Below are positions 54,547-63,144 of a stretch of 64,000 nt of DNA, in pieces. A program made the translations under genes and the position numbers. The notes beneath the pieces were generated by a model, which ran no database searches, had not been told where the DNA came from, and saw only the letters and a program-made list of their open reading frames with translations. This DNA is from Flavihumibacter stibioxidans. Lineage in GTDB: Bacteria; Bacteroidota; Bacteroidia; Chitinophagales; Chitinophagaceae. Positions within the stretch are counted from its first letter, which is position 1. Each line of letters starts with the position of its first letter. The stretch covers positions 367,858 to 431,857 of the forward strand of contig NZ_MBUA01000012.1 of the NCBI RefSeq assembly GCF_014332695.1, given 5' to 3'.

Positions 54547-55128
54547 ATGAAACCACAGGAAGGACAGATATATCATATCTATAACAGGGGAAACCAAAAG
54601 CAAACCCTTTTTTTCAACGACTCGAATTATTACTATTTTCTGAAAAAAATGAAAGACCACCTGCTGCCGTATGTGGACCTTCTATCGTGGACCCTGATGC
54701 CCAATCATTACCATTTCGAGATCTACGCAAACGAAAAAACTGTTCAATTAATTGATAACAGAATCATCCCTATCAGTTGTTTATCGGAAGGTATGCGAAA
54801 CCTCCAAAGCAGCTACACTGCCGGATTTAATGCACAATACGATAAATCAGGCAACCTGTTCCACCAGAAATTCAAAAACAAACTGGTAGGGCCGGATACC
54901 AAAACACAAGGGCGAAATCTTTTACATTATATTCATAGGAATGCCTTTGAAGCTGGACTGGTAAACAGAATCCAGGACTGGAAATTTTCTTCTTACAATG
55001 AATATCTTATCCCGGAACGGCCAGGTTTCTGTAATAAGGAACTTGCCATGCAATTACTGGACCTCGATCGGAGATCGATCCTCCAGGCAAATATCGACCC
55101 AACCGATTTTCCCGCCCTACCCGTCTGA
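54547..55128 (+). CDS. REP-associated tyrosine transposase (RAYT, Y1 HUH family)
   Basis: 193 residues, small and soluble. The HUH motif is LMPNHYHFEI (His54, His56), the probable nucleophile is Tyr90 in LQSSYTAGFNAQYD, and the following SGNLFHQKFKNKLV and YIHRNAFEAGLV are standard Y1_Tnp blocks. RAYTs cut and join single-stranded REP hairpins and are single-copy domesticated relatives of IS200/IS605 transposases. Here GTCTGAC palindromes flank the gene closely on both sides and recur at nine other sites in the window, the expected signature. The stop TGA (55126-55128) is part of the downstream palindrome. Confidence 0.92.
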   Translation: MKPQEGQIYHIYNRGNQKQTLFFNDSNYYYFLKKMKDHLLPYVDLLSWTLMPNHYHFEIYANEKTVQLIDNRIIPISCLSEGMRNLQSSYTAGFNAQYDKSGNLFHQKFKNKLVGPDTKTQGRNLLHYIHRNAFEAGLVNRIQDWKFSSYNEYLIPERPGFCNKELAMQLLDLDRRSILQANIDPTDFPALPV

Positions 55129-55176
55129 CGCGCGTCTGACATACGTCTGACGTACGTCAGACGCGCGTCAGACGCG
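55122..55176. repeat. GTCTGAC palindrome, copy K, downstream flank of the RAYT gene
   Basis: Three direct half-sites (cgtctgacgc, gcgtctgacata, cgtctgacgta) followed by two inverted ones to 55176. Closely similar to copy J; it contains the RAYT stop codon and lies just before the convergent batC stop. Confidence 0.95.
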
Positions 55177-55182
55177 AAAACC

Positions 55183-55809
55183 CTACCAATCCTTTTCCGG
55201 CTGCTTCGGACTGGCAGCACGCTGCTGCATTTTCTTCTGAATCTCCTTCTCCTTCTGCTCCATGGCCTTCAGTAACTGCTCCACCTGCTTCTGAGTCAGC
55301 TTGCTCTGCGGCGGCGGTTGCTTCGGCGGCTCCTTATCCTTCTTATCCCTGGGCTCATCCTTTTTCTTCTCTTCCTGCTCCTGCTGCTTCTTTTTCTCCC
55401 GCAAGGCCTTCTGCAAATTCTCCCGAGCCTGCTGGTCTTCCGGATCAAGCTTCAGCGCTTCCTTCCAGGCAGCAATACTCCCATCCAACTGCTGCCCCTG
55501 CTGGTGTAACACCCCCTTATCATACCATGACCGCTGCAGTATCCTGGCGTCCTTCGCAGTTTCCACCAACTTGTCATATCCCGACATAGCCGCAGCCTTA
55601 TCCCCTTTTTTTGCCAGGGCATTGGATCGGTTATACATCGCCGTATTGTCCTCCGGCGTTCTCTTCAAAACCCCGTCATAAACATTCGCAGCCTCCTCAA
55701 ACCGCCCCTCGCGATACAACTTATTCCCCTCCCGGATACCGGAACTTTGCGCCCCGGCCCGCATCACCGCCAGAACGGCCAGTATGGATATCCCAATTTC
55801 ACGCTTCAT
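55183..55809 (-). CDS. batC: BatC-like TPR protein
   Basis: 208 residues from ATG 55809, with a signal peptide (cut after AGAQ). Three or four TPR units lie in the first half (NKLYREGRFEEAANVYDGVL, YNRSNALAKKGDKAAAMSGY, WKEALKLDPEDQQARENL), then a highly charged Lys/Glu/Gln coiled-coil tail. This is the Bat-operon TPR plan. It overlaps the end of batB by 11 bases, so translation is coupled. Bat proteins are linked to aerotolerance and envelope stress in Bacteroides and Leptospira; the mechanism is not settled. Confidence 0.85.
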   Translation of the reverse strand: MKREIGISILAVLAVMRAGAQSSGIREGNKLYREGRFEEAANVYDGVLKRTPEDNTAMYNRSNALAKKGDKAAAMSGYDKLVETAKDARILQRSWYDKGVLHQQGQQLDGSIAAWKEALKLDPEDQQARENLQKALREKKKQQEQEEKKKDEPRDKKDKEPPKQPPPQSKLTQKQVEQLLKAMEQKEKEIQKKMQQRAASPKQPEKDW

Positions 55810-56803
55810 GTAATCGCTTTTTCCTTTCACTTATGAAAATTTCCGCCAGCAAAACCAATAAAACCAATACCAACGGGATAAAAAAGTAGCTGTTGTACTG
55901 AACAAAAGATTCATCCTCCAGCTCCTTCTGCTCCACCCCGGCCAACTGGGCCCGGATCGTCCTGGCCGCCGCAGCAGCATCCTGCAGGTACACATAAACG
56001 CCATTACCCGCCTGGGCAAGCTCCCTGAGCTGGGCCTCGTTCAGCTTGCTGACAACTGTGTTTCCGCTGGCATCCCGCTTGGTATCATTCGTAGCCGGAT
56101 CAAAAATAGTTGCACCTTCCGGTGAACCTACCCCAACTGTATTGATCATCACACCACTGGCAGCCAGGTCCTTCACTACCTCCAGGGCTTCCGGATCATG
56201 ATCCTCCCCATCGGAAACCAACACCACGGCCTTATATTTCTGTTCCTTGCTGTCAAAAGTGGCTCCCGCCAGCCGAAGCGCTTCACCAATGACCGTCCCC
56301 TGCGTGGGAACCGCATCCGGCCCGGCATTCTGCAAATACATTTTCGCCGCAGAGGCATCCGAACTGAGCGGCATCTGCAAATAGGCCCTTCCCGCAAACC
56401 AGACCATGCCGATCCGGTTTTCCGATAACTGGTCGATCAGCAGACTCATCAATTGCCTTGACCGCTCCAGCCGGTTCGGTTTGATGTCCTGGGCAAGCAT
56501 GCTCTTACTGACATCCATCAGCAATAACACATCCAGCCCCTTCCGGTTCTGTTCGCCACTTTCCCCTTTTAACTGCGGATTGGCAGCAGCCAGCACCAGC
56601 GCTGCCAATGCAAAAGCCCCCAGCACAAACTTTAATAAAAACTTCTGGTGAGAAAAATTTCCGGTCAGCACTTTCACCAGGGCGGGATCGCCGACCTTCT
56701 GCGCAGCACGTTTTTTCCAGCGCACCAGCAGCATATAAAGCGCCACCAGTACAGGTACCAGGGCCAACGCTATCAACCAGTATATATTTTCAAATCGAAA
56801 CAA
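55799..56803 (-). CDS. batB: BatB-like VWA-domain membrane protein
   Basis: 334 residues from a TTG start (an in-frame stop lies just upstream, no ATG fits). Two N-terminal helices (YWLIALALVPVLVALYMLLV; FVLGAFALAALVLAAANPQL) precede a von Willebrand A domain with a MIDAS site (LLLMDVSKSMLAQ, later VLVSDGEDHD), and a last helix (FFIPLVLVLLVLLAEIF). It would bind partner proteins through a metal ion. The usual neighbours moxR, DUF58 gene, batA and batD are not next to it: the upstream gene is a beta-lactamase-like one. Confidence 0.88.
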   Translation of the reverse strand: MFRFENIYWLIALALVPVLVALYMLLVRWKKRAAQKVGDPALVKVLTGNFSHQKFLLKFVLGAFALAALVLAAANPQLKGESGEQNRKGLDVLLLMDVSKSMLAQDIKPNRLERSRQLMSLLIDQLSENRIGMVWFAGRAYLQMPLSSDASAAKMYLQNAGPDAVPTQGTVIGEALRLAGATFDSKEQKYKAVVLVSDGEDHDPEALEVVKDLAASGVMINTVGVGSPEGATIFDPATNDTKRDASGNTVVSKLNEAQLRELAQAGNGVYVYLQDAAAAARTIRAQLAGVEQKELEDESFVQYNSYFFIPLVLVLLVLLAEIFISERKKRLHEA

Positions 56804-56894
56804 TGGCAGTCATTTATCACAATATAACGCAAAAAAGAGGCCAAGCTAAACCACCGCACAAACCACCCCACAAACTACGCCAGCAATCAACCCC

Positions 56895-57713
56895 TTATTT
56901 GTTACCCTCAAAAAAACCCTTGTCCCTGAGTATCGCCTTCAGTATCCTCAAACGGATGGCCGCTATATCCGCATCCGGTTTACCTGTTCTCACCTGCACC
57001 ACAAAGAAATAGGGATGTTTGTTTTCCTCCACCCAGCCAATGATCCAGCCGATATTGTCACCATTCTCTGCATTTCCCCAACCTGTCTTGTAACTGAGCT
57101 TGAATTTGGCGCTGTCCTCCATCAGCATCATCCTGCGTACAATCTCATGGCTCCTGCGCTGGAAGGGCAACTGATCGAAATAAAGTTTTTTGACCATACC
57201 CAGTTGCTCATCCGGCGTCACCTTCATCGAATTGTCCAGCCAGAAACTATCAATCCGGTTTATTCTGGCAGTATCATAACGGCGGGCATACCCCAGGGTA
57301 TCGAGCCAGTGCTCCATGGTGTCCTTCCCGATCATTCGGGCCAGTTCCTGGAACCAGGGAACGGATGAATACTGGAAAGCACGGTACATACTGAGATCCT
57401 GGTTCCAGTTTTCGTTCCACCGCACCACCCCGTCCCAGGGAATCACCGTACTGTCATCCTTTACACGCCCGGTCTCAATACCAATCAGGGAGTTCACAAT
57501 TTTAAAGGTCGAGGCAGGCAGGTAGGCACTGTCGCGGAAATGCCTGCGGTCACTTAAAATAAAATCGCCCTGGGCATTGTCAAACATGCCGAAGACCCCA
57601 CTCACCCCCTCCGCGTCAAAATATTTTTGCAGCGATTTATCCTCTGTTACATTATTGGGCGAACAGGCAGCCAGGACCATGATCAATCCAAAAAAACCGG
57701 CCAGGTATCTCAT
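56895..57713 (-). CDS. Class D beta-lactamase-like lipoprotein
   Basis: 272 residues from ATG 57713 with a lipobox LAACSPN. Class D motifs: STFK (68-71, with Lys71 that is normally carboxylated), SSV (116-118), FWLDNS near 158 and KTG (209-211). The third box, usually Y/FGN, reads YAR (142-144), so hydrolytic efficiency is uncertain. It could be a low-activity lactamase, a penicillin-binding domain or a sensor. No regulator gene is adjacent. Its 5' side is a short divergent gap with two -7-like boxes. Confidence 0.85.
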   Translation of the reverse strand: MRYLAGFFGLIMVLAACSPNNVTEDKSLQKYFDAEGVSGVFGMFDNAQGDFILSDRRHFRDSAYLPASTFKIVNSLIGIETGRVKDDSTVIPWDGVVRWNENWNQDLSMYRAFQYSSVPWFQELARMIGKDTMEHWLDTLGYARRYDTARINRIDSFWLDNSMKVTPDEQLGMVKKLYFDQLPFQRRSHEIVRRMMLMEDSAKFKLSYKTGWGNAENGDNIGWIIGWVEENKHPYFFVVQVRTGKPDADIAAIRLRILKAILRDKGFFEGNK

Positions 57714-57730
57714 ATAAAATATTTGTGCCG

Positions 57731-57776
57731 CAAAGGTAGGGGAACTGGCATTTGAAGTGCATTTATGGTAGTTTTG
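57731..57776. promoter_or_regulatory. Divergent promoter gap between the class D gene and a mutarotase gene
   Basis: Minus-strand TACCTTTG (57731-57738) and plus-strand TAGTTTTG (57769-57776) both fit TAnnTTTG. The plus-strand box ends 4 bases before the ATG at 57781, which implies a leaderless or nearly leaderless transcript. Neither has a convincing -33 TTG. Confidence 0.4.
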
Positions 57777-57780
57777 TCCA

Positions 57781-58743
57781 ATGAGATTCCGAATTTCCCA
57801 CTCTGTTACCAATGGTATTTCATTGGTCCACCTGCATGATGAAGAACTGGCCATAACGGTTTCAATAGCCCCGGACCACGGCGCCATGCTGCACGCATTC
57901 ATCGTCAAAACTTCTGATGGCCCCTGCAATGTGATCAGCAATTACAGCAGCGAGGAAGAAATCGGCCGGCAACTCAACCGCAGTTATAAAAGCAGCAAAC
58001 TTTCGCCCTTCCCCTGCCGCATCCACCAGGCAAAATATTCATGGGACGGGGTTTCCTATGAATTCGCCAACAAGTTCCCCGATGGCACTGCCATCCATGG
58101 CTTACTGTTCAACAAACCTTTCAGCATCAGGGAAGAAACGGTTACCGATTTCATGGCATCTGCTGCCTTTGAATATAACTACAAGGGAGAAGACGCCGGC
58201 TATCCTTTTCAATATAATTGCACCATCCGGTACACTTTACTGCCCAATCAAACCCTGCAGTTGCAGACCTCCCTTACCAACCACGACCAGAAAGCCATTC
58301 CGATGGCAGACGGCTGGCACCCTTATTTCAGGTTCAATTCCCCCATCGATGAATGCCAGCTGCAATTCCCTTCAGCCGGAACGGTGGAATTTAACCGGCA
58401 ACTTATCCCCACAGGAAATATCCTTCCCTTCGATTCTTTTAATGAAACGAAGACCATCGGAAGCCTGGAACTCGACAACTGCTTCCTGATAGACCCGGCT
58501 GCAGGACAGCCCGTTTGTGTTTTCAGCCATCCCATAAAAAAAATTGCCCTCCGCTTCATTACAGATGAACAATACCCTTATCTCCAGATTTACACCCCAC
58601 CTGACCGGCAGAGCATTGCCATCGAAAACCTGAGCGCAGCGCCGGATTGCTTCAACAATAAAATAGGATTGTTGTTATTGGAACCGGGAGTGGAAAAAAC
58701 CTTCACGCTCCATTATGAAATAATTACAGGTGAAACCGCTTAA
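57781..58743 (+). CDS. Aldose-1-epimerase (mutarotase) family protein
   Basis: 320 residues, no signal peptide. The fold's marks are IAPDHGAMLHAFIV, GTAIHGLLFNKPF (His before the catalytic site), YPFQYNCTIRYTL and ADGWHPYFRF (second His), with an acid near the end (LLLEPGVEKTF). It belongs to the same superfamily as the LacX-like protein at 27221-28120 but is a separate branch. Expected reaction is anomer interconversion of a hexose; the substrate is unknown. The lipoprotein gene downstream follows after 26 bases. Confidence 0.85.
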   Translation: MRFRISHSVTNGISLVHLHDEELAITVSIAPDHGAMLHAFIVKTSDGPCNVISNYSSEEEIGRQLNRSYKSSKLSPFPCRIHQAKYSWDGVSYEFANKFPDGTAIHGLLFNKPFSIREETVTDFMASAAFEYNYKGEDAGYPFQYNCTIRYTLLPNQTLQLQTSLTNHDQKAIPMADGWHPYFRFNSPIDECQLQFPSAGTVEFNRQLIPTGNILPFDSFNETKTIGSLELDNCFLIDPAAGQPVCVFSHPIKKIALRFITDEQYPYLQIYTPPDRQSIAIENLSAAPDCFNNKIGLLLLEPGVEKTFTLHYEIITGETA

Positions 58744-58769
58744 ATTGTACCACATTTTAAAAAATTGAT

Positions 58770-59558
58770 ATGAAGCAATACAAACTGATGCTGGCAGCGC
58801 TGATAGCTGTTTTTTTCACCGCCTGTATTCAGATCGAAGAAGAAGTGGAGTTGAAGGATGACGGATCCGGCCAGATCAGTGTCAGCTCAGATATGGGCAA
58901 ACTTTTCGAACTGGTTAAAAGCTTTGCCTCTGAGGAAGACCTGCAGAAAGAAGGAATGGACAAGGCCCTCGATACCATGATCCACATGAAGGACCTGATC
59001 GATACAGCCCGTGACATCAGTGCCGAAAACAAGGCTTTGCTGCGCGAAGGCATCATGAAAGTCAAACTGAACATGAAGGAGAACCAGTTCAACCTGGACA
59101 TGAAATACCCTTTCAAAAATTATTCAGATGCCAATAAGTTATATGCCGCCATTAATGAAAAAGGAATGATGGGCGATGCCTTAAAGGGATTGAAACAGAA
59201 CAATGGAGAAGCCGGCAGCGATGGCCAGCCCCCGGTACCGGGTGCAGGCGGTCCCGGACTCGAAAAATTCAGCAGTGTGTATGATATCACTTTCAGTAAA
59301 GGCGAATACAGACGTACGCTTAACCGCGCCCGTTATGACAGCCTGGTGAGCGACCCGAAACTGCAGGAATCAAAAGGCATGATGGCCATGATGGGTGAAA
59401 TGGCAATGAACCTCACGGTGAAGCTTCCACGCAAAGCAAAATCTGTCAGCAACCCAAAGGCAATCCTGTCTGACGACAAAAAAACTGTTACGCTAAAAAA
59501 TGATATGATCCTTGCCCTCGACTCACCGCAAAACATGGAAATCATTATCAGGTACTGA
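58770..59558 (+). CDS. Lipoprotein of unknown function
   Basis: 262 residues, lipobox FFTACIQ. The mature part begins EEEVELKDDGSGQISVSSDMG and is mostly helical and acidic, with a Gly/Pro-rich stretch (GSDGQPPVPGAGGPGLE) in the middle. I recall similar envelope lipoproteins in Bacteroidota but no assigned role. Its TGA overlaps the ATG of the next gene by one base, so it is translationally coupled to the YhhN-like protein. Confidence 0.7.
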   Translation: MKQYKLMLAALIAVFFTACIQIEEEVELKDDGSGQISVSSDMGKLFELVKSFASEEDLQKEGMDKALDTMIHMKDLIDTARDISAENKALLREGIMKVKLNMKENQFNLDMKYPFKNYSDANKLYAAINEKGMMGDALKGLKQNNGEAGSDGQPPVPGAGGPGLEKFSSVYDITFSKGEYRRTLNRARYDSLVSDPKLQESKGMMAMMGEMAMNLTVKLPRKAKSVSNPKAILSDDKKTVTLKNDMILALDSPQNMEIIIRY

Positions 59559-60397
59559 TGAACGGAGCGCCTATCTTGAAGGGGAAAGCCTGGCTGTATG
59601 GCTACGGACTCACTTTACTGCTGCACCTGGTCGCCATTACTGCCGGCTGGTCCATGGTGAGATTTGTTACCAAACCCATGCTGATGGCATTGTTGCTGGT
59701 TTTCTTCCTGGCAGCAGGCCCTAAAACCGGGACTTCCCGTTTCCTGATCACCCTGGCCCTGTTTTTTTCCTGGCTGGGAGATGTTTTCCTGATGAATGAA
59801 GGAACGCGGTATTTCACGGCGGGACTGGCATCGTTCCTGGTGGCGCACCTCTTTTATATCATTTATTTTTCAGGCCTGCGCAGAAAACAATCACCACGCA
59901 AACCCTGGAATATCATCCTGTTGATAATACTCGGCCTCTATGTGGGAATTTTTTATTTTTTCCTGGGACCCGCACTGGAAGAGCCTTTGAAGATACCGGT
60001 ATTTTTGTACGCTATTGTCATAGCAACCATGTTTGCCATGGCCTGGCATTCAACCGGCAGTTCCGCCCAAACCACATCCCAGGCTGCAACAACCTCTAAT
60101 GCAACCTGGTTCATAACCGGCGCTGCACTTTTTATCATATCGGACAGCCTGCTTGCCGTTAACGCCTTCCTGCATCCTTTTAACAGCGCTTCATTTTGGG
60201 TGATGATCACCTATGGACTGGCACAGGCTGGAATTGTTTTCGGAGCCGGGCGAAGAGCCGCACAAGCAACCACGACAGCAACCGCGACAGCAACCGCGAC
60301 AGCAACCGCGACAGCAACCGCAGGAACAGCCGGAGGAGCCATAGGAGGAGCCATAGGAGAAACCACTGGAGAAACCACTGGAGAAAGCAGCAGTTAA
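59558..60397 (+). CDS. YhhN-family (lysoplasmalogenase-like) membrane protein with repetitive tail
   Basis: 279 residues; about 225 form the YhhN core of eight helices (MLMALLLVFFLAAGPKTG, SWLGDVFLMNEGTRYFTAGL, FIISDSLLAVNAFLHP), with the conserved acids of the family in SWLGD and FIISDS. Relatives hydrolyse the vinyl-ether bond of lysoplasmalogens; bacterial function is unclear. The last 45 residues are a low-complexity tail (runs of TATA, then GGAIGGAI and GETTGETT) encoded by 12-bp tandem repeats (60266-60388), absent from ordinary members. Confidence 0.85.
   Translation: MNGAPILKGKAWLYGYGLTLLLHLVAITAGWSMVRFVTKPMLMALLLVFFLAAGPKTGTSRFLITLALFFSWLGDVFLMNEGTRYFTAGLASFLVAHLFYIIYFSGLRRKQSPRKPWNIILLIILGLYVGIFYFFLGPALEEPLKIPVFLYAIVIATMFAMAWHSTGSSAQTTSQAATTSNATWFITGAALFIISDSLLAVNAFLHPFNSASFWVMITYGLAQAGIVFGAGRRAAQATTTATATATATATATATAGTAGGAIGGAIGETTGETTGESSS
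60266..60388 (+). repeat. In-frame 12-bp tandem repeats in the YhhN-like gene
   Basis: Four and a half units of gcaaccgcgaca (60266 to about 60325) followed by doubled ggaggagccata and doubled ggagaaaccact units. All are multiples of three, so the tail can lengthen or shorten without frameshift. Confidence 0.88.
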
Positions 60398-60417
60398 CAA
60401 ACTAAACATTGAAGATC

Positions 60418-62019
60418 ATGAAACAAACTGATTTTTTAGTGATAGGATCGGGCATTGCCGGGCTTACCTACGCCCTCAAAATGGCAGCCCGTTACCCTCA
60501 CAAAAAAATCACCGTCGTTACCAAGGCAGCCGCAGAAGAGACCAACACAAAGTATGCACAGGGCGGTATAGCGGGAGTAACCGATTTTGAGAATGACAGC
60601 TTTGAAAAACATATCAACGACACCCTGATTGCAGGAGACGGATTATGCAACCCGCAAACCGTTGAAATAGTTGTGAAAGAAGGGGTGGACAGGATCCGCG
60701 AACTGATTGAATGGGGGGCAGAATTCGACAAAGGAGTTAATGGCGAATATGCCCTCGGAATGGAAGGCGGACACAGTGAATACCGCATCCTTCACCATAA
60801 GGATGTGACAGGAAAAGAAACGGAAAGGGCATTACTGGAAAAAGTAAATGAGTATCCGAATATTGAATTCATCAAACACTGGTTTGTCATCGAACTGATC
60901 ACCCAGCACCACCTCGGCTACCTGGTCACCAAAAGCACACCCGATATCCAGTGTTACGGCGTCTACGTACTCAATACCAGTAATAACCAGATCGAAAAGA
61001 TCCTGGCCGGAAACACCTTGCTTGCCACCGGCGGAAATGGCCAGGTCTACCGCTCCACCACCAACCCTTCCATTGCCACCGGCGACGGTGTGGCCATGGT
61101 ATACAGGGCCAAGGGACGGATTGAAAATATGGAATTCATCCAGTTCCATCCCACCGCCCTGTATGAACCGGGTGTCGGTGGTCAGGCATTCCTGATCACG
61201 GAAGCCGTACGAGGTGATGGCGGTATCCTGCGCAATAAAAAAGGCGAGGCCTTTATGGAACGTTATGACGAACGCAAAGACCTCGCCCCCCGAGACATCG
61301 TTGCCCGCGCCATAGACAGCGAAATGAAGATCACCGGTACGGAGCATGTGTACCTGGATTGCCGTCATATGGACAGGGAAAAGTTCATCCACCACTTTCC
61401 CAATATTTACGAAAAATGCCTGTCAATCGGGATCGATATCAGCAAACACATGATTCCAGTGGCACCCGCGGCACATTATAGTTGCGGAGGGATCAAAACG
61501 GATGAATGGGGCCGCACTTCGATCCGCAACCTGTACGCTGCCGGTGAATGTGCTTCCACCGGCCTCCATGGCGCCAACAGGCTGGCCAGCAATTCACTGC
61601 TGGAAGCCATGGTCTTTGGCCATCGCGCTTTCGAACATTCCGCCAGCAACCTGAACAACCCCATTTCACCGGAAAAAATTCCCGACTGGAACGCAGCGGG
61701 AACAACCGATCCGCGTGAAATGATCCTGATCACCCAAAGCCTGAAAGAACTGCAATTGCTCATGAGCGATTACGTGGGTATAGTAAGGACCAATGTGCGG
61801 CTGGAACGCGCCATGAAGCGGCTGGACCTTCTCTGGACGGAAACAGAGCAATTATACCAGGCAACCAGGATATCGCCCCAGCTTTGTGAACTGCGCAATA
61901 TGATCTCGGTGGCCTTTCTTATCGTAAAAGGGGCGCAATTCCGCAAAGAAAGCAGGGGCCTGCATTTCAATACAGATTATCCCGAAAAAAGCACACTTCT
62001 GCAAAACATCGTTCTGTAA
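60418..62019 (+). CDS. nadB: NadB, L-aspartate oxidase
   Basis: 533 residues from ATG 60418 (an in-frame TTG at 60409 is less likely). FAD-binding VIGSGIAGLTYALKMA at the start, TKYAQGGIAGV, the substrate loop HSEYRILHHKDVTG, ATGGNGQVYRSTTNPSIATG, QFHPTALY, RDIVARAID and AAHYSCGGIKTD identify the enzyme that makes iminoaspartate for NAD synthesis. Succinate dehydrogenase flavoproteins are excluded by the NadB-type ending and lack of sdh neighbours. nadA and nadC are not in the window. Confidence 0.95.
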   Translation: MKQTDFLVIGSGIAGLTYALKMAARYPHKKITVVTKAAAEETNTKYAQGGIAGVTDFENDSFEKHINDTLIAGDGLCNPQTVEIVVKEGVDRIRELIEWGAEFDKGVNGEYALGMEGGHSEYRILHHKDVTGKETERALLEKVNEYPNIEFIKHWFVIELITQHHLGYLVTKSTPDIQCYGVYVLNTSNNQIEKILAGNTLLATGGNGQVYRSTTNPSIATGDGVAMVYRAKGRIENMEFIQFHPTALYEPGVGGQAFLITEAVRGDGGILRNKKGEAFMERYDERKDLAPRDIVARAIDSEMKITGTEHVYLDCRHMDREKFIHHFPNIYEKCLSIGIDISKHMIPVAPAAHYSCGGIKTDEWGRTSIRNLYAAGECASTGLHGANRLASNSLLEAMVFGHRAFEHSASNLNNPISPEKIPDWNAAGTTDPREMILITQSLKELQLLMSDYVGIVRTNVRLERAMKRLDLLWTETEQLYQATRISPQLCELRNMISVAFLIVKGAQFRKESRGLHFNTDYPEKSTLLQNIVL

Positions 62020-62069
62020 TATTCACCGGCAACTATTTAAAATACCGTGTTTTTCTCCCCTCCGCATAC

Positions 62070-62100
62070 TTGGTAGAGGCATCCCCTCCACCTACATTTG
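62070..62100 (+). promoter_or_regulatory. Bacteroidota-type promoter for the acyltransferase gene
   Basis: A -33-like TTG (62070-62072) and a -7 box TACATTTG (62093-62100) are 20 bases apart, matching the TTG / TAnnTTTG arrangement. The ATG at 62119 follows 18 bases later. This is the clearest promoter in the window. Confidence 0.65.
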
Positions 62101-62118
62101 TGTTTAGAACTGATCTGA

Positions 62119-63051
62119 ATGTATTACCTGGTTTATGGCTTTTTATACCTGATGTCTTTGCTCCCTATGTGGATGCTTTACGGGTTGAGTGACTTTGTCT
62201 GCTGGCTCCTGTTCCGCCTATTCGGGTACCGGCACGGTGTGCTTAGCGCTAACCTGGCACTGGCATTTCCGGAAAAATCCGAACAGGAAAGGGAAACCAT
62301 TATCCGCCGGTTTCAGCAAAACTTCACCGATACCTTTATCGAAACCATCAAACTCTTTTCAGCAGGGAAGGATTTTATAACCAGCAGGATGACAGGTGAG
62401 TTCCACGTGTTCAATGAATTATACGACAGGGGATTGAAATGCCAGGTGCATATGGGCCATAACTTTAACTGGGAACTTGGCAATATCGCTTACGGCTATA
62501 ATTGCAAACATCCCCTGCTGGGCGTTTATATGCCCCTGAAGAACAAGGCAATGGACAGGATCTTCAGGGAATTGCGCAGCAAAACCGGCACCATCCTGGT
62601 ACCGGCCACGGATATGCGCAAAAGCATGTTGCAACACCGCGACAAACAGTACCTGCTCGGACTGGTTGCCGACCAGGTTCCATCCAACCCCGACAAAGCA
62701 TACTGGCTGAACTTCTTCGGCATCCCTTCAGCCTTTATACCCGGACCCGAAAAAGGAGCGCGCACCGGAAATATCCCCGTGGTATTTGTACATATCACCC
62801 GGAAAAAAAGAGGCTATTATCACCTGCACGCAAAACTGGTATCCGAAAACCCGCATGAACTTCCGGAAGGCGAACTGACCCGACGGTACCGTGATTTCCT
62901 GGAGGATGTCATCAGGGAACAGCCCGACATGTGGCTCTGGAGCCACCGACGATGGAAAAAAGGCTGGAAACCCGCTTACCTGTCCAACTGGATTGACAAT
63001 GTCCCGGCACCTGAAAAGGATGTCAACCCATACGAATCCATATCCCAATAA
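62119..63051 (+). CDS. LpxL/HtrB-like lipid A acyltransferase
   Basis: 310 residues with an N-terminal membrane helix. The acyltransferase HX4E motif is HMGHNFNWELGN (His and Glu of HNFNWE), followed by VADQVPSN, GPEKGARTGNIPVVFVHI and the ending MWLWSHRRWKKG, all standard for the family. It transfers a fatty acyl chain to lipid A precursor or a related lipid at the inner membrane. Alone in its transcript, with a good promoter upstream. Confidence 0.9.
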   Translation: MYYLVYGFLYLMSLLPMWMLYGLSDFVCWLLFRLFGYRHGVLSANLALAFPEKSEQERETIIRRFQQNFTDTFIETIKLFSAGKDFITSRMTGEFHVFNELYDRGLKCQVHMGHNFNWELGNIAYGYNCKHPLLGVYMPLKNKAMDRIFRELRSKTGTILVPATDMRKSMLQHRDKQYLLGLVADQVPSNPDKAYWLNFFGIPSAFIPGPEKGARTGNIPVVFVHITRKKRGYYHLHAKLVSENPHELPEGELTRRYRDFLEDVIREQPDMWLWSHRRWKKGWKPAYLSNWIDNVPAPEKDVNPYESISQ

Positions 63052-63144
63052 ATACCACTTCCCTGTTGCTGCTGCACCCCGCATCCTTTGACTGGTTGCC
63101 CGACTGATCCTGCCCGCATTTAACAACGCTTAAAATGCTGCTGT

